Assembly: GCA_031278735.1 (NCBI GenBank)
Contig: JAITJU010000176.1
Location: forward strand, 1-13,642
From: Zoogloeaceae bacterium
GTDB lineage: Bacteria; Pseudomonadota; Gammaproteobacteria; Burkholderiales; Rhodocyclaceae
Reading direction: 5' to 3'
Length of the DNA: 13,642 nucleotides
Part shown: positions 1 through 5,817 of the stretch, piece by piece
Layout of the letters: each line of letters begins with the position of its first letter
Numbering within the stretch: the stretch's first letter is position 1
Made by a program: the position numbers and the translations under genes
Notes under the pieces: generated by a model
Database searches by the model: none
Told to the model about the DNA's origin: nothing
Seen by the model: only the letters and a program-made list of their open reading frames with translations

Positions 1-54
1 CGCCTTCCGGATTGGCGCGATTTGATCTGGTTTTGGTGTGTCCTGGTTTGTCAT
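1..54 (-). CDS. N-terminal fragment of an unknown protein, cut by the window edge
   Basis: Only the first 18 codons are inside the window, starting MTNQDTPKPDQIAPIRKA and still open at base 1. The ATG at 54 follows directly on the TAA stop of the upstream gene (57..55), with no base between. A good ribosome binding site, AAGGGGA, lies at 68..62, seven bases before the ATG and inside the end of the upstream gene. This spacing suggests translational coupling and one shared transcript. The visible residues are hydrophilic and rich in proline, glutamine and lysine, with no signal peptide or membrane segment. No function can be assigned from 18 residues. The start is well supported by the binding site and the gene junction, but the length of the gene is unknown. 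Confidence 0.55.
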   Translation of the reverse strand, partial: MTNQDTPKPDQIAPIRKA

Positions 55-879
55 TTAAAAATCCCCTTGATTCGCTTGTGCCGCTTTGGTCGCGGCAATA
101 TATTCCTCAAATCGCTTTAACGCGTTGATGACCGTTCTATGACCTTCTTCTCCTATATCTTGTTTGGCGCCTCCAGTACCATACTCCGCGACAAGCGATC
201 CAATTTTTGCAACAAAATCATCCCAAGTAAGAACTTCCCGCTCACGAACCATTTTTACGCTGTTTGTGTAGGCATACACCGTGTTCTGTTCATAAACCCA
301 ACCTCGGAGATTTCGGCGACTGTCTCGGAGATAGTCTTGAAAGCCTTTCATCACCTCCACCTCGTTTTCGCCCCTAGCTCCAGAAATTTTAATGTTATCA
401 AAAACACCAGTCTGTTTTATGCCTTCGTTCTCACCTTTTCCAGCGCCAGTAGAATCCGGGGGATAGGAGGAACCACTGGCGCCCGCCGCGGATTGCGCCG
501 TTTCGAGGCGAGCCGCCATATCTGTTGCCTGCTGCGCGATTTGCTCGATCTGGCGAAGAAGGTTCTTGATCTGGCACAGAAGGCCTTTCTCTGCCAGCGG
601 GAGGGACACATCACAAAGCCGCCATTTTTTGGACATATCGATGCGCTCAACCTTGCCTTCCTCTTCAAGCTGACGCAGGGCGGCCACAAGCCAGTATTGC
701 TGATTTGAAGAAGAGGCAGTTTCGTAATTGCCCCAATCGAATCCGCATTCTCGAAAGATATCCGACTGTGTCGCGCCCTCTTGGCCGGGTTGGCAAGAAG
801 GATAAGATCGCATGAACTCAAGGATGAGATTTTTCGTTTCCTCTCTGATGACGCCGCCCTCGTTCCTCAAATTTTTCAT
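55..879 (-). CDS. Unknown protein with probable winged-helix start, coiled coil and helical C-terminal domain
   Basis: I do not recognise the family of this 274-residue protein. Residues 12-90 look like a winged-helix fold: helices, then QYWLVAALRQLEEEGKVERI and a short strand ending KKWRLC, as in DNA-binding or subunit-contact modules. Residues 100-130 (LLCQIKNLLRQIEQIAQQ onward) form a likely coiled coil. Residues 130-160 are a flexible glycine/serine linker. Residues 172-262 form a mostly helical domain with VYAYTNSVKMV, LTWDDFVAKIGSLV and HRTVINALKRFEEYI. There is no signal peptide or membrane segment, so it is probably cytoplasmic. The start is ATG at 879, because AGGAGGA at 891..885 precedes it by five bases; the frame also opens at a TTG at 894 that overlaps this site. 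Base composition is less GC-rich than in the che genes, which hints at an accessory gene. A role in DNA binding is inference only. Confidence 0.72.
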   Translation of the reverse strand: MKNLRNEGGVIREETKNLILEFMRSYPSCQPGQEGATQSDIFRECGFDWGNYETASSSNQQYWLVAALRQLEEEGKVERIDMSKKWRLCDVSLPLAEKGLLCQIKNLLRQIEQIAQQATDMAARLETAQSAAGASGSSYPPDSTGAGKGENEGIKQTGVFDNIKISGARGENEVEVMKGFQDYLRDSRRNLRGWVYEQNTVYAYTNSVKMVREREVLTWDDFVAKIGSLVAEYGTGGAKQDIGEEGHRTVINALKRFEEYIAATKAAQANQGDF

Positions 880-884
880 TCGTG

Positions 885-891
885 TCCTCCT
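885..891 (-). promoter_or_regulatory. Ribosome binding site deciding the start at 879
   Basis: The minus strand reads AGGAGGA at 891..885, followed by five bases and then ATG at 879. This is close to the ideal Shine-Dalgarno sequence and spacing. It shows that the TTG at 894, which lies upstream and overlaps the site, is not the start. Confidence 0.8.
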
Positions 892-979
892 CAAATGATG
901 TCCTCTGTCGCCGCGCGCCCAGAGAAGCGTTGATTCAAAAATCGCCCGCTACAAGTCGCGGATGCGGGCGCTGTAGCGA

Positions 980-1261
980 TCATCCATCGCAATAGAGGAT
1001 GGCGCTGGCAGGGAGTTTTCCTTCTCTAACTCCAGACACACATTCCTGATAATTGCGTTCTTTCTCCCGTTTCTTCCGCTCCTCCTCCCGTTCCTGCTCC
1101 AGCTCCCAACGCTGCCGCTCAATTTCCAGCAACTTTTCCTGCCTCTCCTCCTGTCTCCGAGCAGCATCATAATTCCACTGCGCTTTGGCAAGGGGCGATG
1201 CCAGCGTAAAAACCGCTGCCGCCGTCAGGATTGCCGCGTTAAAAATTCGCTTCTCAAGCAT
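980..1261 (-). CDS. Small exported coiled-coil protein, function unknown
   Basis: This 93-residue protein begins MLEKRIFNAAILTAAAVF and carries a clear Sec signal peptide, with likely cleavage after AKA at residue 27. The mature part, about 66 residues, is one charged helix (residues 32-70) dense in glutamate, arginine, lysine and glutamine, followed by a short tail with two cysteines (74 and 91) that could form a disulfide. The start at 1261 is supported by GAGGAG at 1273..1268, six bases before the ATG. The same frame stays open up to an ATG at 1441 and contains a second hydrophobic stretch, so a longer product is possible but less likely. It is expected in the periplasm. It lies about 100 bases upstream of the unknown gene at 879. 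The family is not recognised; similar small periplasmic helix-rich proteins are common in proteobacteria and mostly uncharacterised. Confidence 0.66.
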   Translation of the reverse strand: MLEKRIFNAAILTAAAVFTLASPLAKAQWNYDAARRQEERQEKLLEIERQRWELEQEREEERKKREKERNYQECVSGVREGKLPASAILYCDG

Positions 1262-1441
1262 TTCGTTCTCCTCAAGTCTGGTCACGCGATTCATGCTCCG
1301 GCCAGGCGCACAGGCGATGCCCGCGCCGGTCAAGCACACTGGCAGGATGCAAGCCGTCGTGAAGATGACTCGCAACTTCCGCACGGGAATACCCATGTTC
1401 GTCATCGTTCCCACGCTACGCTTGCGAACTTTGCGCCCCAT

Positions 1442-1462
1442 AATATCCTGTTACGGGATATT
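1442..1462. promoter_or_regulatory. Palindromic operator, probably for the adjacent XRE-family regulator
   Basis: A 21-base near-perfect palindrome has arms AATATCC (1442-1448) and GGATATT (1456-1462). The seven-base centre TGTTACG continues the symmetry except for one mismatch. It lies 27 bases before the start of the XRE regulator at 1490 and on the upstream side of the divergent minus-strand gene. Its size and position fit an operator bound by a homodimeric helix-turn-helix protein. Autoregulation by the neighbouring protein is inferred. I could not identify convincing -35 and -10 elements for either direction. Confidence 0.6.
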
Positions 1463-1489
1463 CTAAATTGGGATTTATCGTGTGTCAAC

Positions 1490-1732
1490 ATGAGTTCCAT
1501 ATGGCACCCTTCCCACATGCGCTTGCGCTCCAGTCTGCGCGAGATGCGGGAAAACGCGGGAGTTACGCAGGTGCAACTGGCGTCGCGGCTGGCAAAACCG
1601 CAAAGCTATGTCAGCAAGGTGGAATCCGGCGAGCGCAAGCTGGATTTTCTGGAAGTCCGGGATTACTGCCGCGCCTGTGACCACGGTTTCGTGGAATTCG
1701 TGACCATGCTGGAGGCATTGCTGGAGGATTAG
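1490..1732 (+). CDS. XRE/Cro-CI family transcriptional regulator (80 aa)
   Basis: This small DNA-binding regulator is nearly all one helix-turn-helix domain of the HTH_3/XRE type. Residues 12-70 contain the family pattern: LREMRENAGVTQVQLASRLA, then KPQSYVSKVESGERKLDFLE, where the second segment is the recognition helix and its turn. No effector or protease domain follows, and it ends in a short acidic tail (LLED). I chose ATG 1490 because family members often begin MSSI followed by a short lead before the first helix. No strong ribosome binding site precedes it; ATG 1517 is the alternative. It is the only plus-strand gene here and converges on the aroA-cmk gene. The palindrome at 1442-1462 is its likely operator. 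Such regulators are typical of phage-derived, toxin-antitoxin or restriction loci; no toxin or methylase gene is visible beside it. Confidence 0.85.
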   Translation: MSSIWHPSHMRLRSSLREMRENAGVTQVQLASRLAKPQSYVSKVESGERKLDFLEVRDYCRACDHGFVEFVTMLEALLED

Positions 1733-1753
1733 CGCCTCGCGTTTTTCGTTGGC

Positions 1754-1789
1754 GCGTCGCGGGCGTCAGCCGGGAAAGCGTCGCGACGC
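1754..1789. repeat. Inverted repeat between convergent genes
   Basis: GCGTCGCG (1754-1761) and CGCGACGC (1782-1789) can pair as an 8-base stem with a 20-base loop. The right arm lies in a 12-base perfect palindrome (1778-1789). The repeat sits between the 3' ends of the XRE gene and the aroA-cmk fusion. Neither strand has a run of T after the stem, so it is not a canonical intrinsic terminator. It may still slow or stabilise 3' ends. Confidence 0.35.
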
Positions 1790-1818
1790 ATGGCCTTTCC
1801 TGCCCGCGACGTCTTCCA

Positions 1819-3816
1819 TCACAGCGCTACGCTCGCAACCTCCGACCACCACGCCAGCACTTGCGCAACCGCCGCTTCGATGTCCAGCGCGTCCGTATCC
1901 AGCAGTCTGGCGTCCGCCTCCCGGCGCAGCGGGGCGGCGGAACGGCTGCGGTCGCGTTCGTCGCGCGCGCGCAGATCGGATAGAATCGCCGCCCGGTCGG
2001 CGGGCAGACCCTTTTCCCGCAATTGCCGGAAGCGCCGCTCGGCGCGAACCTCGGGACTGGCCGTGAGAAAAATCTTCAGGGCGGCGTCTGGAAACACCAC
2101 CGAAGCCATGTCGCGCCCGTCGCCCACCAGTCCAGGCGCGCGGTGAAGAGCGCGCTGGCGAAAGAGCAGGGCGGCGCGCACGGCGGGAAGCGCGGCAACC
2201 CGCGATGCGGCGGCGGAAATGGCCTCGCCGCGCAGGGCAAGGCTGACTTCCTCGCCGTTCAGCAGCACACGCCCTTCCGGCAAGAAAACGATTTCCAGTC
2301 CGGCGGCCAGCGCGGCCAGCGCGGCTTCATCCCGATCATCCACGCCCTTGTCCCGCGCCGCCAGCGCGGCAAGACGATAGAGCGCGCCGGAATCCAGATA
2401 ATGGAAACCCAGTGCCGCCGCAACGCGCGCGGCAACCGTGCCCTTGCCGGAGGCCGTGGGGCCGTCGATGGCGATTACCGGCGCGGGACGGGCAATGCGG
2501 GCAAAAGCGCGAAAATAATCCGGAAATGTCTTGGCGACGCATTCCGGGTTGTTGATGCGCAGCGGCAACGCGAATGACGCCAGCGAAAAACACATGGCCA
2601 TGCGGTGATCGTCGTAGGTGTCGATTATCGCCGGGCGCAGGGGGTTTTGCGCGTCGGGCGGCGTGACGCGCAGGCAATCCGCGCCCGCTTCCGCCCGCGC
2701 GCCCAGTTTGCCAAGCTCTTTGACCATCGCGGCGATGCGGTCGGTTTCCTTGACCCGCCAACTGGCAATGTTGGCAAGCGTCGTTTCCCCCTTGGCGAAC
2801 AGGGCGACAATCGCCAACGTCATAGCGGCGTCGGGAATGGAGTTGCAATCCAGCGTAATGCCGCGAAGTCCCGCGGACGGCGCGCGGGCGCTGATCCAGT
2901 GGTCGCCCGTCTCGATCGTCGCGCCCATCTCCGCCAGCGCCTCGGCAAAGCGCACGTCGCCCTGGATGGACTGACGACCAACGCCTTCCACGCGCACGCC
3001 ATTGCTTCCCGCCGCGCCGATTGCGCCCATGGCCAGAAAATAGGAAGCGGAAGAAGCGTCGCCTTCCACATGGAACGCGCCCGGCGAGACATAGCGCGCT
3101 CCGGCGGGCAGGCGGAAAGATTGCCAGCCCTGGCGTTCGACCGAAACGCCAAAACGCGCCATGAGATTCAGGGTGATTTCGACATAAGGCCGGGAAATCA
3201 GCGCGCCGGTCACTTCCACGACAATGTTCTCCTCCATGAGCGGCAGTGCCAGCAGCAAGCCCGTCAGGAACTGGCTGGAAACATCGCCGCGAATCTTCAC
3301 CGTTCTTGCCGCCTCGCGCCCCTGCTCGCCGCCCGCTTCCTCTTCCCGCCGACCCCGGACGCGCAGCGGCGGGTAGCCCGTCTTGCCCAGATAATCGATC
3401 GTCGCGCCCAGTTGCCGCAGCGCATCCGCCAGATCGCCAATGGGGCGCTCGTGCATGCGCGGCACGCCCGTGAGCGTGTAGTCCGCGTCGCCGCCCGCCA
3501 GCGCCAAAACCGCAGTGAGCGAGCGAAAGGCCGTCCCGGCGTTTCCCAGAAACAATTCCGCCCGCCGAACCGGAATGCGCCCTGCCGCGCCATGAACGCG
3601 CCAGTTTCCCGCGCCAGACTCGGTGATTTCCACGCCCAGCGCGCGCAGAGCTTCCAGCATCCGCGCCGTGTCGTCGGAAACCAGCAGATTCCGTATTTCG
3701 GTCACGCCGTCGGCAAGCGCCGCCAGAAGCAGCGCCCGGTTGGAGATGCTCTTGGAACCCGGCAGACGAATATCGCCGCTGGCGGAAAGCGTCTGCGGCA
3801 GATCGAGGAAGTTCAT
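1819..3816 (-). CDS. aroA-cmk: Fused EPSP synthase / cytidylate kinase (AroA-Cmk)
   Basis: A single 665-residue frame holds two enzymes. Residues 1-440 are 3-phosphoshikimate 1-carboxyvinyltransferase, which joins shikimate 3-phosphate and PEP in the shikimate pathway. Visible signatures are LPGSKSISNRALLLAALADG (18-37), LFLGNAGTAFR (88-98), the catalytic aspartate in IPDAAMT (D329), KETDR (E357) and YDDHRMAM (401-408). Residues 446-665 are cytidylate kinase, which phosphorylates CMP and dCMP: Walker A GPTASGKGT (452-460), LDSGALYR, and GRDMASVVFPDA (567-578). Both halves have normal family lengths and only about six residues link them. The start at 3816 overlaps the tyrA stop by four bases (ATGA), so coupling is likely. 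In-frame sequence up to 4020 is tyrA read in another frame. The same fusion is known in some betaproteobacteria. Residue 99 is serine instead of the usual proline. Confidence 0.95.
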   Translation of the reverse strand: MNFLDLPQTLSASGDIRLPGSKSISNRALLLAALADGVTEIRNLLVSDDTARMLEALRALGVEITESGAGNWRVHGAAGRIPVRRAELFLGNAGTAFRSLTAVLALAGGDADYTLTGVPRMHERPIGDLADALRQLGATIDYLGKTGYPPLRVRGRREEEAGGEQGREAARTVKIRGDVSSQFLTGLLLALPLMEENIVVEVTGALISRPYVEITLNLMARFGVSVERQGWQSFRLPAGARYVSPGAFHVEGDASSASYFLAMGAIGAAGSNGVRVEGVGRQSIQGDVRFAEALAEMGATIETGDHWISARAPSAGLRGITLDCNSIPDAAMTLAIVALFAKGETTLANIASWRVKETDRIAAMVKELGKLGARAEAGADCLRVTPPDAQNPLRPAIIDTYDDHRMAMCFSLASFALPLRINNPECVAKTFPDYFRAFARIARPAPVIAIDGPTASGKGTVAARVAAALGFHYLDSGALYRLAALAARDKGVDDRDEAALAALAAGLEIVFLPEGRVLLNGEEVSLALRGEAISAAASRVAALPAVRAALLFRQRALHRAPGLVGDGRDMASVVFPDAALKIFLTASPEVRAERRFRQLREKGLPADRAAILSDLRARDERDRSRSAAPLRREADARLLDTDALDIEAAVAQVLAWWSEVASVAL

Positions 3817-4754
3817 TTTCGCTCCAGACCGGCATCCGCGCGCGGCAACCGCCGCCTGTCCCCCCACGCCCGCCGCGCCCGGCAGGCCACCGCAAAGCCC
3901 TGCTCCAGCGCCGCGCCGTCGTTCTTTTGCAGCGCCGCCTTGAAATCGTTCAACTGTTGCTGGTAGGCGTCGATTTCGCGCAGCAGGGCGGCGCGGTTGG
4001 CAAGGCAGATATCGCGCCACATTTCCGGGTGACTGGCGGCGATGCGGGTAAAATCTCGAAAGCCGGAAGCGGCAAAGTCGAAAAAGAGCGGCGCGTCAGG
4101 GCGTTCGGCCAGGTCGCGCACCAAGGCAAAAGACAGAAGATGCGGCAAATGGCTGACGGCGGCAAAGACGCGGTCGTGCTGTTCCGGCGTCAGTTCGCAA
4201 GTTTCCGCGCCGCACAGGCGCCAGGCGCGCCGGACACGCTCCAGACGCGCCGCGCTGTTTTCCGGCAAGGGCGTCATCACCACCTTGCGTCCCTGAAACA
4301 AATCCTTTTTCGCGGCCGACGCGCCGCTGTTTTCCGCGCCCGCAATCGGATGCGCCGGCACGAAACAGCCGATTCTGTCGCCAAACGCCGCGTATGCCGC
4401 CCGCACGACGTCGTTTTTCGTGCTGCCGCCGTCGGTTACCGTGGTATGCGCGCCGATGTGGGGGGCAATCCCGGCGAATACAGCCGACATCTGCCCCACG
4501 GGCGTCGCCGCCAGCACCAAATCGGCGTCCGCCAGCTCATGCGCCGCATCCACGCCCGCGCGATCGATGACGCCCAGCTCGCAAGCCTTCGCCAAGGTCG
4601 CGGCGCTCCGTCCGAAGCCCACCACTTCCCTTGCCGCCCGCGCCGATTTCAGCGCCAGCGCGAACGAGCCGCCAATCAACCCGACGCCGTAGATGATTAC
4701 CTTGCCAAATTCCGCGGGAAGCGCCGCGCGTTCATCGGGAGAAAGCAAAACCAT
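3813..4754 (-). CDS. tyrA: Prephenate dehydrogenase (TyrA)
   Basis: This 313-residue protein oxidatively decarboxylates prephenate to 4-hydroxyphenylpyruvate in tyrosine synthesis, in the cytoplasm. The N-terminal Rossmann fold shows VIIYGVGLIGGSFALALK (19-36), the dinucleotide-binding glycine motif. The prephenate-binding region shows TDGGSTK (107-113), PAHPIAGAENSGASAAKKDL (133-152) and HDRVFAAVSHLPHLLSFAL (193-211). No ACT or chorismate mutase domain is present. Length is near the usual 290-300 plus an arginine-rich tail (residues 291-313). I chose ATG 4754 because a TATAAT box at 4810..4805 would put the transcript start close to the alternative ATG at 4790; the ribosome binding site for 4754 is weak, so 4790 remains possible. 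The stop overlaps the aroA-cmk start by four bases, which fits a tyrA-aroA-cmk operon. Confidence 0.93.
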   Translation of the reverse strand: MVLLSPDERAALPAEFGKVIIYGVGLIGGSFALALKSARAAREVVGFGRSAATLAKACELGVIDRAGVDAAHELADADLVLAATPVGQMSAVFAGIAPHIGAHTTVTDGGSTKNDVVRAAYAAFGDRIGCFVPAHPIAGAENSGASAAKKDLFQGRKVVMTPLPENSAARLERVRRAWRLCGAETCELTPEQHDRVFAAVSHLPHLLSFALVRDLAERPDAPLFFDFAASGFRDFTRIAASHPEMWRDICLANRAALLREIDAYQQQLNDFKAALQKNDGAALEQGFAVACRARRAWGDRRRLPRADAGLERK

Positions 4755-4768
4755 GAAAGAAGACCCAG

Positions 4769-4788
4769 AATAAAAGCGCCCGCGGCGC
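4769..4788 (-). terminator. Short hairpin plus U-rich run in the tyrA leader: possible terminator or attenuator
   Basis: On the minus strand GCGCC (4788..4784) and GGCGC (4780..4776) form an all-GC 5-base stem with a 3-base loop, followed directly by TTTTATT (4775..4769). The stem is short but the arrangement is terminator-like. It lies between the TATAAT box and ATG 4754. It could end transcripts from the upstream exported-protein gene, or attenuate tyrA. If translation starts at 4790 it lies in coding sequence. Confidence 0.35.
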
Positions 4789-4804
4789 ATTGAGAATGCC
4801 CTCG

Positions 4805-4810
4805 ATTATA
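4805..4810 (-). promoter_or_regulatory. Candidate sigma-70 -10 box for the tyrA operon
   Basis: The minus strand reads TATAAT at 4810..4805, a perfect match to the consensus, in otherwise very GC-rich sequence about 50 bases before ATG 4754. The -35 region at the expected distance (TTCGTC, 4833..4828) matches poorly. A transcript would start near 4798. Confidence 0.45.
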
Positions 4811-4870
4811 GCGGCGCCCCCGGCGCGGACGAAAGCGGACGCGCGCCCGCGACAGGCAACGAAATTCCAT

Positions 4871-5581
4871 TCAGCGCGTAACAATGCCGCCAGAGCCGCC
4901 AGCGGAATCCGGCGTGGTCAGCAGAATATAGCGGTTGCGGTCTTCCGCGAATTTGGCGCGGATTTGCGCCAGTTCGTTTTTCTTGGCTTCGAGCAGCGCG
5001 CGCTGCGCCTTGATGGTGGTTTCTTCGTTGCGAATCTGGCTGGCAATTTCCGGAGAAAGCGCGGAAGCCGCCACTTCGCCCTCCAGCGCCTTCTTGCGTT
5101 TTTGCGCGGCGTCGACCAGAGACTGGGCGTTCCTGATGGCGATCTTGACATCCGCCTCGCTGCGCTCCTGCACCCGGTCCAGGTCCGTCACACTGTCGTA
5201 GGTTTGCAGCAATGCCCTGTCCTTGCGCGCCTGCTCACGGACGCGAGCCTGCTCTTCCTGCTGTCGGCCAGCCTCTTCCGCGGCCAGCTTCTTTTCTTCC
5301 TCACTCATGCGCGGGGAAACGGTGCGGATCAGGAACCCCTGCTGGTTATAAATCTTCAGCAAACGGCCATTGCAACGCGGCGGCATGACGTCGCCGCAGG
5401 TATAGCGGCCATTGGCGTCATTGCAGCAGATATTTTCATTGGCGGCGGCAAGCGCCGCGGCGGCGGGAACGATGCTGAACAGAAATACGGCGCAGACGGA
5501 AAAACACCCGCCCGGCAGGCGCAGGAGACTGGAAACGGCAAATGCCCTGCGTTGCGCAAGCGTCTGTCGGGTCGCGTTCAT
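4871..5581 (-). CDS. Exported coiled-coil protein with DUF4124-like N-terminal domain
   Basis: This 236-residue protein is predicted to be periplasmic. An unusually long signal peptide has a basic start (MNATRQTLAQRR), a hydrophobic core around residues 27-46 and likely cleavage near ALAA at about 47. The mature N-terminus (about 48-92) contains ICCNDANGRYTCGD, then MPPRCNGRLLKIYNQQG, a cysteine-containing small domain resembling DUF4124 proteins, which are widespread in beta- and gammaproteobacteria and of unknown role. From about residue 93 to 222 it is a long charged helix or coiled coil (SEEEKKLAAEEAGRQQEEQA, and later ALLEAKKNELAQIRAKFAED). The glycine-rich tail ends GGSGGIVTR. The start is uncertain: ATG 5581 and ATG 5590 are both possible, and neither has a well-spaced ribosome binding site. 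An AT-rich stretch at 5608-5630 upstream may hold its promoter. The family is a moderate-confidence call from pattern memory. Confidence 0.75.
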   Translation of the reverse strand: MNATRQTLAQRRAFAVSSLLRLPGGCFSVCAVFLFSIVPAAAALAAANENICCNDANGRYTCGDVMPPRCNGRLLKIYNQQGFLIRTVSPRMSEEEKKLAAEEAGRQQEEQARVREQARKDRALLQTYDSVTDLDRVQERSEADVKIAIRNAQSLVDAAQKRKKALEGEVAASALSPEIASQIRNEETTIKAQRALLEAKKNELAQIRAKFAEDRNRYILLTTPDSAGGSGGIVTR

Positions 5582-5817
5582 CGTCCTCATCCGTATCAAG
5601 ACATCGTTAGACTATATCAAAATATATACCACGCTCGCACATTCCTTACCTTCATGATTTCAAAGCATTTTTGCGTTTGCTTTTGTCATTGCGCGGCGGC
5701 GTCTGACGAAAGTCGACACAACGTGACAAATGCGGGCAAGCAATCGACATGCCGCGACCGCCATGACGAAACGTTTTCGATTGGCGATGCCGTCGCTGCC
5801 GATCGCGTCTTCATCGC
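5582..5817. other. Intergenic region between cheA and the exported-protein gene
   Basis: These 236 bases hold no convincing gene on either strand. The part near 5608-5630 is AT-rich (minus strand TATATATTTTGATATAG), as expected for a promoter of the downstream exported-protein gene, but I see no good -35 and -10 pair. A near-palindrome CGAAACGTTTTCG lies at about 5767-5779. I see no intrinsic terminator for the che cluster after the cheA stop. Confidence 0.5.

Noticed and set aside
139..708. A 189-codon plus-strand frame opposite the unknown gene at 55-879
   Set aside because: The minus-strand frame has a near-ideal ribosome binding site, a coherent helical sequence and a coupled downstream gene. 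The plus-strand frame has none of these.
2336..3966. Long open frames on both strands overlapping aroA-cmk
   Set aside because: They cover the same bases as the fully conserved AroA-Cmk protein, and read as repetitive arginine, glycine and alanine-rich sequence without motifs.
3817..4020. N-terminal extension of AroA-Cmk
   Set aside because: The 68 added codons lie inside tyrA in another frame and are arginine/glycine-rich. EPSP synthase homology begins right after the ATG at 3816, which overlaps the tyrA stop.
5662..5683. Possible hairpin AAAGCA / TGCTTT in the gap after cheA
   Set aside because: The stem is six weak pairs with a 10-base loop, which is within chance for AT-rich sequence, and it is far from the cheA stop.
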